This document shows positions 16,346 to 24,351 of a stretch of DNA of 32,773 nt, piece by piece; within the stretch, counting starts at the first letter, position 1, and every line of letters begins with the position of its first letter. The translations under genes and the position numbers were made by a program. Below the pieces are notes generated by a model. That model saw only the letters and a list, made by a program, of their open reading frames with translations, ran no database searches and was not told the DNA's origin. Source of the stretch: a virus; the IMG/VR virus record IMGVR_UViG_3300045743_000045, positions 1 through 32,773 of that record; one strand, 5' to 3'.

Positions 16346-17014
16346 ATGACATTTATGGCCGCAGCCGTGGCAGCAACCGCAGTTGCGGGGATTGGATCGG
16401 CGGTTATCTCATCTAATGCGAGTGCTAAAGCTTCGCAAGCGCAGACCGACGCAGCTAACAAAGGAATTGGCGTTCAACAGGACCAATTCGCAGCGCTTCA
16501 AAAGTTGCTTGCGCCATACTCTGACGCAGGAACCGGGGCGCTGTCCGCTCAACAGGATATGCTAGGGTTGCATGGTAATCAAGCGCAGCAATCATCTATT
16601 GACGCAATTCAAAACGGCTCACAATTCAAGGCGCTAAACGCGCAAGGGCAGGATGCTATTTTGCAGAATGCAGCCGCAACGGGCGGCTTGCGCGGCGGCA
16701 ATGTTCAAGGCGCTTTAGGGCAGTTTTCGCCGCAGTTGTTACAGTCGCTTATTCAACAGCAATACGGCAACCTTGGGGGAATGACTTCAATCGGGCAGAA
16801 CGCGGCGGCGATGACTGGCAATGCAGGAATGAAGTCGGCTGACAGCATTTCAACGCTACTAGGTAACGTTGGCTCTGCGCAAGCGGGCGGGGCGCTCGGA
16901 CAGGCCAACGCGGCCAACGGCGGCATTAGCTCGCTGTTGAGCGCGCTGGGTATGCTCAAAGGCGCATCGGGCGGGGGGAACTTCGGATTGCCCACAACTG
17001 CATACAACTTTTAA
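16346..17014 (+). CDS. P22 gp7-like DNA ejection protein
   Basis: A 222-aa protein, near P22 gp7 (229 aa), first of three consecutive ejection-protein genes in the P22 order 7-20-16. The N-terminal hydrophobic Ala/Gly segment (MTFMAAAVAATAVAGIGSAV) could insert into a membrane. A Gln/Ala-rich helical body follows (ASQAQTDAANKGIGVQQDQF), then a Gly/Asn-rich low-complexity C-terminus. Such proteins leave the capsid before the DNA and help form the channel across the envelope. It starts three bases after the cupin stop. Confidence 0.85.
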   Translation: MTFMAAAVAATAVAGIGSAVISSNASAKASQAQTDAANKGIGVQQDQFAALQKLLAPYSDAGTGALSAQQDMLGLHGNQAQQSSIDAIQNGSQFKALNAQGQDAILQNAAATGGLRGGNVQGALGQFSPQLLQSLIQQQYGNLGGMTSIGQNAAAMTGNAGMKSADSISTLLGNVGSAQAGGALGQANAANGGISSLLSALGMLKGASGGGNFGLPTTAYNF

Positions 17015-17023
17015 GGTGCAATC

Positions 17024-18445
17024 ATGGCGTTAGAAGCACAAGGCCCTTTCAATTATAATACAATTGCTAGCACGCAACAGCTTGCCCCCGTTCAATCATT
17101 CGCGGGGGGAGTGCAAGCCGGTCAACAGATGGTCGAAGGCCAGCAAAAGATTACGGCTGAAAATCAGGCCCTAACTTTGCAAAAGCAAATGATGGGCGAT
17201 TTAAGCGCGGTTTCGGCTAACCCTACTCCACAGAACATTGCCGCGCTTTCTATTCGTTATCCTCAAATGGCTGACAAGTTTAAGCAGTCATACGACATGA
17301 TGAATACGCAGCAACAAACAGAAAATCTTAATCAAGCAATCCCTGTTTATGCCGCGCTTAACAGCGGCCATCCTGAAACGGCTATTTCGTTGCTTCAGCA
17401 AAAAGTTGATGCATATAACAACGCAGGGCAACCGGAAAAAGCCAAAGCGCTTAATGGAATGATTGACACAATCAAAGCAGACCCTAAGCACGCGACTGTT
17501 GCAATGGGAATGCATATCGCCGCAATCATGCCTGATAAATTTACGGATACGTTCAAGGGCGTAACCGATGCTAACGCCACGAATGCGAAGCTTCCCAGCG
17601 AAGTTGCGCTAGGGGCTGCAAATGCAGCCATTAAGGGGGCTGAAGCCGGGGCTGCGCAACAGACTGTTGATTTGGGCAATGCTGATAAGGCTTCAATTAT
17701 CGCGGAGCGCAAGGCGAAGCTTCAGCTTGAGCGCGACACGCTTAAATCCAACACTCAAACTAAGTTGGAAGAAATTAAAGCGCAGTATGGCGACATAAGC
17801 AAAGGCCCGGTTGCTACGCTGATTAATTCGAGCACGGAAAAATCGGTTGCGGCTGAAACTACTGCTAGCAAGTTTGCGGACTTTGCAAACAAAGCTGACA
17901 ACGCTGCTAATTGGACAGGTTTTGTTGGTAAGGGGCTTGACGCTTGGAAGCACGTGCTAGGATCACAAGACGCTGTTGCAGAGCTTAAAATGGAATACAA
18001 CCGTTTGCGGCCCAGCATTGTTACAGGAAACATTCCGGCTGGCGCGGGTCCGCTGTCAGACAAGGATATTGAACTTTATTCGCAGGGCATACCGGAAGCA
18101 AACGCTAATCCTAAAACAATTGCTAACTTCCTTCGCGCTGCGGCTAGAATGAAGCACGTTGAAGGTACGGTTGAAGATGCTAAAGCGCAATGGGCTGCGG
18201 CTAATCAATCATTGGCGAATGCTAAAACTGATACAGAGATAAACGGCGTGAAGGTTGCATCGGGAACCTCATTCAAGAAATTCTTGAATTCGTATATGTT
18301 GCAGGATTTGAAATCTTACGATCAATCATTAGTTGATAAGCGAGTTAGCGCCGCGCCTTACGCTGCATATTTGACGACGCCTAATCCCGCGCCAACTGAC
18401 GAAGCAAGCGCTAGGGAAATGCTTAAGGCTGGCAAGGGTTACTAA
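17024..18445 (+). CDS. P22 gp20-like DNA ejection protein
   Basis: A 473-aa, almost all-helical protein matching the length of P22 gp20 (471 aa) and lying between the gp7-like and gp16-position genes. The N-terminus is extended (MALEAQGPFNYNTIASTQQL), and long Gln/Ala-rich helices follow (QQMVEGQQKITAENQALTLQ). The C-terminal 100 residues include a conserved-looking helical pair (NFLRAAARMKHVEGTVEDAK). It has no signal peptide and no enzyme motif. It is presumably carried in the head and ejected to build the trans-envelope conduit. The next gene starts two bases after its stop. Confidence 0.82.
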   Translation: MALEAQGPFNYNTIASTQQLAPVQSFAGGVQAGQQMVEGQQKITAENQALTLQKQMMGDLSAVSANPTPQNIAALSIRYPQMADKFKQSYDMMNTQQQTENLNQAIPVYAALNSGHPETAISLLQQKVDAYNNAGQPEKAKALNGMIDTIKADPKHATVAMGMHIAAIMPDKFTDTFKGVTDANATNAKLPSEVALGAANAAIKGAEAGAAQQTVDLGNADKASIIAERKAKLQLERDTLKSNTQTKLEEIKAQYGDISKGPVATLINSSTEKSVAAETTASKFADFANKADNAANWTGFVGKGLDAWKHVLGSQDAVAELKMEYNRLRPSIVTGNIPAGAGPLSDKDIELYSQGIPEANANPKTIANFLRAAARMKHVEGTVEDAKAQWAAANQSLANAKTDTEINGVKVASGTSFKKFLNSYMLQDLKSYDQSLVDKRVSAAPYAAYLTTPNPAPTDEASAREMLKAGKGY

Positions 18446-18446
18446 A

Positions 18447-21400
18447 ATGTCTGAATTCAACCCTAACGTTGATCCGCGTTTGATTGATAGCATTAAAACG
18501 GCTTCGGAGGGCTACCCCTTCCAAGTTGTTTTGAAGTCAGGCTATCGTGAAGGTGATCCACGCTTCCACGGTAAGAAGATGGCGATTGACGTTCAATTGC
18601 TTGACCCTGAAACTGGCAGGGCAATTCCAAATTATCAAAGCCCCGAAAACTTCCGAACCTATGAGCAATTCGCCCAAAAGGTTCGCGAAGTTCAACAGGA
18701 TAAATACCCCGAACTTGATAAGGCTATGCGTTGGGGTGGCTACTTTTCAGGAAAAAAGAATTACGGCGCTGTTGACTTGATGCACTTTGACGCGGGCGGC
18801 GAAGATATGATTGCTCGCTACGGTAGCAACGGCATGAACGGCGGCGATTGGGCTACAGGTCTCAATGGCGCACAACGTAAGCTAATCCCCGGCGCTGAGA
18901 GTGTGGGCATGAACGCACAACGCCCTGCTTCTGATTTGATTGCTGACGCGGAAAAGGGATTTGCCGATAACAAAGCGCCGTCAACGTATGACACAATTAA
19001 GTCTGAAGTTGCAGCCAACATTCCGAAGTCTCAACTAAGCAATTTGTTGGCTGCTTATCAGTCTGGCAAAATGCCGCCCGAAGCTATGAAGGCTTTTGAA
19101 AAAGACGTTAATAGCGGCTTTATCGCTTTGCCTGTAGGCGTCAAAGTTGGCGGCTCTATGCCCACAACTAACGGGACGCAGCCGCATGAATTGCCGCAAT
19201 CGGCTATAGACGCATACAACGCAGGGGCTAAAAACCCATACGATAAAGGCGCTATGCCGGATGACGCGCGCAAGGCTTTAGATCGCGATTTGCATGAAGG
19301 TATTATTTCGCTTCCTTCCGGCGCTGTTCTCAATCCGCATTATATGGGCATTGTCGAAAAGGCTAAGGAGGCGGTTACGGGCGATTTGCGCTCAACAGAT
19401 GCAACAAAGAATAGTCCTGATTACCCGTCAATGCCTGAATTGAATTCTATTGATTGGAAGGGATTTAAATCAAGTCTTGGAACGATGACGGGCGGACCCG
19501 ATGAAATTGTTAAGGTCATTAAGGCTAACTATCCAGGCGTAAGTGTTAACCAAGATGAGCACGGAAACTATCTGCTAACTTCGTCGATTGATGGCAAGCA
19601 ATACGCCATCAAGCCGGGGATGACGCTTGGCGACGCTATTAGGGGCGCAACAGTTGCAGGAACCTTTACCCCAGCAATGAAGGCGACAACGATTGTTGGC
19701 GGGGCGCTTGCTAACGCAGGAACTGAGGCGGCTTTACAGGCTGCGCACGCTGGCGCGGGCGGCTCTTTCGATCCTTCGGCCATTGCCACGGCTGGCGTCA
19801 TCGGCGGGGCTATCCCGGCTGCGGCGCGCACCATCGAGGCGGTTGCGCCGGCGCTCAAAGGCGCAATTGGGCGCGTGATCGGACGCGAGGCGAAAGCAGG
19901 GGTTGCCCCTGAGGCTAGGGCTGGCGCTGGCGCTGTTGATCCTGCGGCGGCGACGGTTGCGCCCGCCCCTACGGTTGCCCCGCCAGCGCCCGTTGCCGGC
20001 GCATCGCAGGGGGCGGGGTTTGCCGAAGATGCGGCGAAATATGAAGCCGGTCAGCAACCTATCTTGCGCGAGACTGCAAAAGGTACGGTTGAAATTCCCG
20101 ATAATGAACATGCAACCTTGTTTGACGTAGGCCGAAGGCTTGCGCATGGCGAAACCGTGTCAACTAAAGAGTTGAAGGAAGTTTATAAGACATTCAAAGG
20201 ATACGTTACGCATGACGCACAGGATGAATTCTCGCAATTCAAATCGCCTGAAGACGTTAAGTCGCTAGCTACGGATTATTACCATAGCGCAGTTGAAGGC
20301 GCTAAGCCTGACAAGGTTATTCATGCTGGCGATACGCTAGAAAGCGACGCGGCGCGAGCGGCTTGGCTGCAAAAGAATAGGGGTTCAAACGTAAAACTTG
20401 ATACAACCGCAGACCCGGTTGAAGCCAAAATCAAGCCGGTTACTGAAGGCGCGCAAACGCCTATGGATGCCGCCCCGCCTAGTAGCGTTCCAACGCCTAA
20501 CTTGCCTGAAGTTTCCGGCTATCAATCGCCATATGCAGCGGCCAAGGCCGAAGCGCCAAGGGCTACCGCAGCCGCGCCTAGTGTGGGCATGACACCCGAT
20601 GAAATCGCCATTGCAGCTAAGCGCGCCGCAGATGGCGGGCTAGGGGCTAATCGTGCGCTCGAAACTTTGGCCGCTGAAGCGAGGCCAAATGCAAAGACGG
20701 TTGACGCAGCTAAAGCACTAGGCTTTGAAGATTATTTGCAGGTTGACCATGTAACAACCTCGCAAAGCACGCGCCAATTGCATCAAGTTCTAAAGTCTAT
20801 TCCCGGATCAATGTTGAAGCAAGCGGAAGGAATTAAGCTAGGGCAAGTTGCTGAAGGCGCGAACAGCATCATTAAGAAGCTTGGTGGAACTGAAGACTTA
20901 AGCACTCTTAATAAGAATGTTGGCGAGCATTTAGAAGCGGCGCGAAGTGCGCTTAAGAATGCAGCTAAGAAACTTTATGACGAAGTTGACGCGGCTATTC
21001 CGAAGGAAACTCCTATTTCGGTCAGCAACTTCAAGGCTTACATTGACCAAAGGATAAAGGAGCTAGGAGGCGAAGTTGGGCTAGAGCCGGGAGAAAAGCG
21101 CGCGATTGCTCAACTCAGCATTGGCGCGGGGGATAAGCCCACATACGGGGCGCTAGATAGTTTGCGCAAACAAATAAACGCGGTTAAGTTTGGTCAAACG
21201 GGCGGATTTGCTGATACGTCGGATTATATTCGCGAAGGGTTGCTTAAGGCGCTGCGAAAGGACCAAGCCGCAGCCGCTAAGGCCGCTGGCGTTGGCGACA
21301 AATGGGAACTCGCGCAAGCAACCGCTGCCCAAAAGCTTAGTTTGCAGCAAGACATTACTACGCTGTTCGGCAAGACGCTTGATAAGGCTTTTACAAACAA

Positions 21401-22115
21401 ACTTGTTACCGCAGTCAATGCCATTGAGAAGGGCGACGCTTCGCAGATTGCTAAGTTGATTTCGCTCATTCCAAAGGACATGCGGCAAGATGTTGTAGCT
21501 AGTGGCTTGCATACCGCTTTCGGAAAGAGCGCGGCGCGCAATTCTATTAGCTTCGGTGAATTCTCAAAATGGTATGAGCATTTGCTAAAGAATAAGCAAG
21601 CATACCATGCAATTATGTCAAACTTACCGCCTGAAGCGCGCAAGCAATTGTCAAACCTTTACCGCGTTTCAAAGGGTATTTCACTTTCTACGCGCGAAGC
21701 GATTACGACAGGCCGACTTACAACTGGCATGGAAGTTATTAAAGAGCGTATGGCGCAAGCCGACAACCTATTGAGCACGATTTACGGGATAGCGAAGCGC
21801 TCCGCAGTCGGCTCGCTTATGGAAGCCGTGACGACGCCGCTAGGGCTTCCTGGGGCGGGCATTGCTGCGGCTGTGGCGTCAGCATTGACCAAGGGCAAAA
21901 CTCCCGCCCTACAGGCTGCGGACGCGCTGCTAGCCTCGCCTGAATTTGAACAAGCCGTTAGGATGGCGGCGACAGGGCAGACCAAGGCCGCAGCCTCGCG
22001 CCTCGCCTACAGCAAGCCCTTCGTCCGGTTTGCGCGTAGTGTGGGCAATCCGCGCGAGATGACAAACCGTGAAAAGTTTATTTTGCAGGCTCTTGAGCAA
22101 AAGAATAACGATTAA
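18447..22115 (+). CDS. large ejection protein with N-terminal M15-like peptidase domain
   Basis: A 1222-aa protein in the P22 gp16 position but twice its length (609 aa). Residues 20-120 resemble a D-Ala-D-Ala carboxypeptidase (M15) fold: FHGKKMAID gives H41 and D48 in the H-x6-D spacing, and AVDLMHFD gives H113 as third ligand, preceded by D110. Two related modules follow, at about 196-238 and 258-296, each ending in I-x-LP-x-G. A Pro/Ala-rich linker (about 495-525) leads to a long helical C-terminal half. It probably cuts wall peptide locally while the ejection conduit is built. Three octamer copies lie within it and a fourth near its end. Confidence 0.75.
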   Translation: MSEFNPNVDPRLIDSIKTASEGYPFQVVLKSGYREGDPRFHGKKMAIDVQLLDPETGRAIPNYQSPENFRTYEQFAQKVREVQQDKYPELDKAMRWGGYFSGKKNYGAVDLMHFDAGGEDMIARYGSNGMNGGDWATGLNGAQRKLIPGAESVGMNAQRPASDLIADAEKGFADNKAPSTYDTIKSEVAANIPKSQLSNLLAAYQSGKMPPEAMKAFEKDVNSGFIALPVGVKVGGSMPTTNGTQPHELPQSAIDAYNAGAKNPYDKGAMPDDARKALDRDLHEGIISLPSGAVLNPHYMGIVEKAKEAVTGDLRSTDATKNSPDYPSMPELNSIDWKGFKSSLGTMTGGPDEIVKVIKANYPGVSVNQDEHGNYLLTSSIDGKQYAIKPGMTLGDAIRGATVAGTFTPAMKATTIVGGALANAGTEAALQAAHAGAGGSFDPSAIATAGVIGGAIPAAARTIEAVAPALKGAIGRVIGREAKAGVAPEARAGAGAVDPAAATVAPAPTVAPPAPVAGASQGAGFAEDAAKYEAGQQPILRETAKGTVEIPDNEHATLFDVGRRLAHGETVSTKELKEVYKTFKGYVTHDAQDEFSQFKSPEDVKSLATDYYHSAVEGAKPDKVIHAGDTLESDAARAAWLQKNRGSNVKLDTTADPVEAKIKPVTEGAQTPMDAAPPSSVPTPNLPEVSGYQSPYAAAKAEAPRATAAAPSVGMTPDEIAIAAKRAADGGLGANRALETLAAEARPNAKTVDAAKALGFEDYLQVDHVTTSQSTRQLHQVLKSIPGSMLKQAEGIKLGQVAEGANSIIKKLGGTEDLSTLNKNVGEHLEAARSALKNAAKKLYDEVDAAIPKETPISVSNFKAYIDQRIKELGGEVGLEPGEKRAIAQLSIGAGDKPTYGALDSLRKQINAVKFGQTGGFADTSDYIREGLLKALRKDQAAAAKAAGVGDKWELAQATAAQKLSLQQDITTLFGKTLDKAFTNKLVTAVNAIEKGDASQIAKLISLIPKDMRQDVVASGLHTAFGKSAARNSISFGEFSKWYEHLLKNKQAYHAIMSNLPPEARKQLSNLYRVSKGISLSTREAITTGRLTTGMEVIKERMAQADNLLSTIYGIAKRSAVGSLMEAVTTPLGLPGAGIAAAVASALTKGKTPALQAADALLASPEFEQAVRMAATGQTKAAASRLAYSKPFVRFARSVGNPREMTNREKFILQALEQKNND

Positions 22116-22126
22116 GGATTTTGATT

Positions 22127-24061
22127 ATGATTGAGGTTAAATCTAGCTTCGCTTCTTTCTTTGATCTTGACGGCGTAGCACTAGAAAGTGGATCAATTTA
22201 TTTCGGGGTTGTCAATCAAAATCCCGAAGCTCATCCTATAACTATGTATTGGGATAGGACTGCAACGCAAGTTGCTTCGCAGCCTTTTATCACTATGGAT
22301 GGCGTTATAACTCGCGACGGAACACCCGCGCTTGTTTATGCGCCGGATGATTACTCGATTACGGTAAAGGATAAGAAAGGCCGCATTGTTTACACGTTGC
22401 CGTCAACCTTTCCGCAAGCGGTTGCAGTAACAACTACTGTTACTGCGGTTGCAAACAATACGGAACTTGCCGCGTTAGCCGCCGCAGATTACCCTATCGT
22501 GTTGCGCTTGGCGCGCTCTACAGCGGGCGATTGTCAACCTGTTTTCTACCTCGGAAAGATCACGGCTGCGACGGTTAATGCTGGCGCGGGCGATGGCGGA
22601 TGGCAAATCCCTGCATCTGACGGCGGGCATTTCGAGCTTGTTTATCCTCTCGGCGGGGTTTGCCCACAAATATGGGGCGCTGTTGGCCGCGCTGATTTGT
22701 TGGCGGATGATTACAATGCAATAGCTGCAATGTTTAATTACGTTGCAAATCTTCCCCATGTAACTAACAGCGAAAATTATGTTATTGACGGCGGCGGTTT
22801 GGCTTATTGCACGTCAAAGCCCTTCAACGCCAGCAACCTTAACTATGCCACTGTTCGCAATATGCAATTCAAGGCTATAGCTGGCGTAACTTGGGCCGGA
22901 AACAATAGTTCCGTTGATCTAGGCTATGGAACAAATGGAATTGTTACGCTTAACGGTGCAAGTTTTGTAACGTTTGAGCGTTGCACTTTCGATGCATCAT
23001 TTATTACTAATTGCCAGTGTTTGTATGCAGCCGGAACCGTAGGGTATAAGCTTACGTTTAGGGATTGCTCGTTTATTCATTGGGCGGCTACTGGCAACGG
23101 AGCTATTGTTTATCAATATGCTGAGGTTACTTTTGAAAACTGCGACTTTTTGCAGTACAAAAAAGCAGATACTAGCTATGGATTGCAGGCTTCTCACGCA
23201 GGGATAGGGCTTGGCTTCTTTAGCTCAACTGATAGCAATGTGACGAATTGCAATCTAGGGAACACTAAATATCCGCTGTATGTTGATCCGGCTAGTGCTT
23301 GGCTGCGCTTTGTCAACAATCGTATTTATGCAGAATGCGTAGGCTCGGCTTTTGCTAACGCCATTGGTATTAGATATGCAGGAACTAATTGCTTATTCAG
23401 TGATAATCACATTTCCCGTTGCCGTATTCTAATGGAAATATCCGCTAGCACAGTTGGCGGGGTATTGAGCGCACAAATCTTCGGAACAGTTGCCGAGTAT
23501 ATTGTCGGCCAATCTGTGTTTGCGGCTTGGGTTGAGATTACAACTTCGCTCGCGAGTGCTGTGTTAAGCGGGATAAACATTAAAGGTAATGAATTTGCTT
23601 CAGGGGCTATCCCGGCTTACAAGCTTTCGACAACCGGGGCGGGAACCTATATTATAACTGCGGCGGCTGTTGCGAAGCTTAACGCCGCAGTCGGAAGCGT
23701 TGATATTGAAATGATTGGGAATACTAATGCCCATTATACGGGGAGTGAGGATAAGCTAGGATTGCATACCTTTACAGGGGCTAAGCGGATAGTAATTCCG
23801 CACACAGCCGCTTACACAGTTACGCAGGATGACTGCGGTGCAACCCTTGTTATATCAACGGCTGGCGCTGTAAACTTCTCCAATACGTTGTCAGTCGGGT
23901 TTAATTGCCGATTGGTAGGCATTACAGGGGCGACGAACGTCGCCATAACGCCTACAGGGGGCGCAACGCTCAACGGCGCTGCGGGGGCTATAACACTAGT
24001 TAACTATCGCTTGGCCTTCATTGAGTGCATTGCGGTGGGAAGCTTCACGTTAGCCAATTAG
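22127..24061 (+). CDS. tailspike with P22-type head-binding domain
   Basis: A 644-aa protein, near P22 gp9 (667 aa). The ATG at 22127 is preferred over an in-frame TTG two codons upstream because AAGGA (22114-22118) is correctly spaced. The first 95 residues (SFFDLDGVALESGSIYFGVV ... TPALVYAPDDYSITVKDKKG) follow the P22 head-binding domain. Residues about 180-500 show short repeated strands with N/C/D turns (FVTFERCTFDASF, LTFRDCSFIHW, VTFENCDFLQY), typical of a right-handed parallel beta-helix with pectin-lyase fold. The C-terminal 100 residues form a beta cap. It would bind and possibly cleave surface polysaccharide. Confidence 0.88.
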   Translation: MIEVKSSFASFFDLDGVALESGSIYFGVVNQNPEAHPITMYWDRTATQVASQPFITMDGVITRDGTPALVYAPDDYSITVKDKKGRIVYTLPSTFPQAVAVTTTVTAVANNTELAALAAADYPIVLRLARSTAGDCQPVFYLGKITAATVNAGAGDGGWQIPASDGGHFELVYPLGGVCPQIWGAVGRADLLADDYNAIAAMFNYVANLPHVTNSENYVIDGGGLAYCTSKPFNASNLNYATVRNMQFKAIAGVTWAGNNSSVDLGYGTNGIVTLNGASFVTFERCTFDASFITNCQCLYAAGTVGYKLTFRDCSFIHWAATGNGAIVYQYAEVTFENCDFLQYKKADTSYGLQASHAGIGLGFFSSTDSNVTNCNLGNTKYPLYVDPASAWLRFVNNRIYAECVGSAFANAIGIRYAGTNCLFSDNHISRCRILMEISASTVGGVLSAQIFGTVAEYIVGQSVFAAWVEITTSLASAVLSGINIKGNEFASGAIPAYKLSTTGAGTYIITAAAVAKLNAAVGSVDIEMIGNTNAHYTGSEDKLGLHTFTGAKRIVIPHTAAYTVTQDDCGATLVISTAGAVNFSNTLSVGFNCRLVGITGATNVAITPTGGATLNGAAGAITLVNYRLAFIECIAVGSFTLAN

Positions 24062-24131
24062 CCTTAGCTTCCTCTTCAGTATCAAACCCGCTGGCGATAA
24101 CCACGCCAGCGGAATTAATAACTTCGTAACC
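24045..24131 (-). pseudogene. coding remnant without start codon
   Basis: One leftward frame reads GYEVINSAGVVIASGFDTEE, then EAKANWLT and a stop. It has the look of a real small phage protein but is preceded in frame by TAA and has no start codon. Another frame just upstream reads RLGETAKAK. Joined across two frameshifts these could continue the 48-aa product of 24151-24297. It overlaps the tailspike 3' end by 17 bases. A decayed gene end or sequencing frameshifts would explain it. Confidence 0.35.
24088..24112. terminator. hairpin at convergence of late and replication units
   Basis: A perfect 9-bp stem, CCGCTGGCG (24088-24096) with CGCCAGCGG (24104-24112), around a 7-base loop. It lies between the end of the rightward tailspike gene and the ends of leftward genes, where a bidirectional terminator is expected. 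Neither side has a strong U run, so termination may be weak. The same bases also lie in a leftward coding remnant. Confidence 0.55.
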
Positions 24132-24150
24132 TTAGCCTTGGCGGTTTCGC

Positions 24151-24297
24151 CTAACCGATAACGTACAGGGCGACGGCTGCGGCTTCGCCGGGGTTGCAGC
24201 GGATAAGCGAGGTTGAGCCTTCGCCCTTTTCGTAAGCTTCGCACGGAATAAGTCTAAAGATTGCTGCAAGGTCATAGGTAAAAACTCTGATTAGCAT
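24151..24297 (-). CDS. 48-aa hypothetical protein, last gene of leftward unit
   Basis: It starts at 24297 with AGGAG (24306-24310) well spaced before the ATG and encodes a 48-aa protein beginning MLIRVFTYDLAAIFRLIPCE and ending VALYVIG. The family is not recognised. It lies downstream of the polymerase gene, 54 bases from that gene's stop, so it would be the last gene of the leftward replication operon. It may be the surviving 5' part of a longer gene (see the remnant at 24045-24131). Confidence 0.55.
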   Translation of the reverse strand: MLIRVFTYDLAAIFRLIPCEAYEKGEGSTSLIRCNPGEAAAVALYVIG

Positions 24298-24351
24298 TTT
24301 GAGAACTCCTCATTGACACTTTCAAACTAGCGCAGCCGTGTTAACAAAAGA

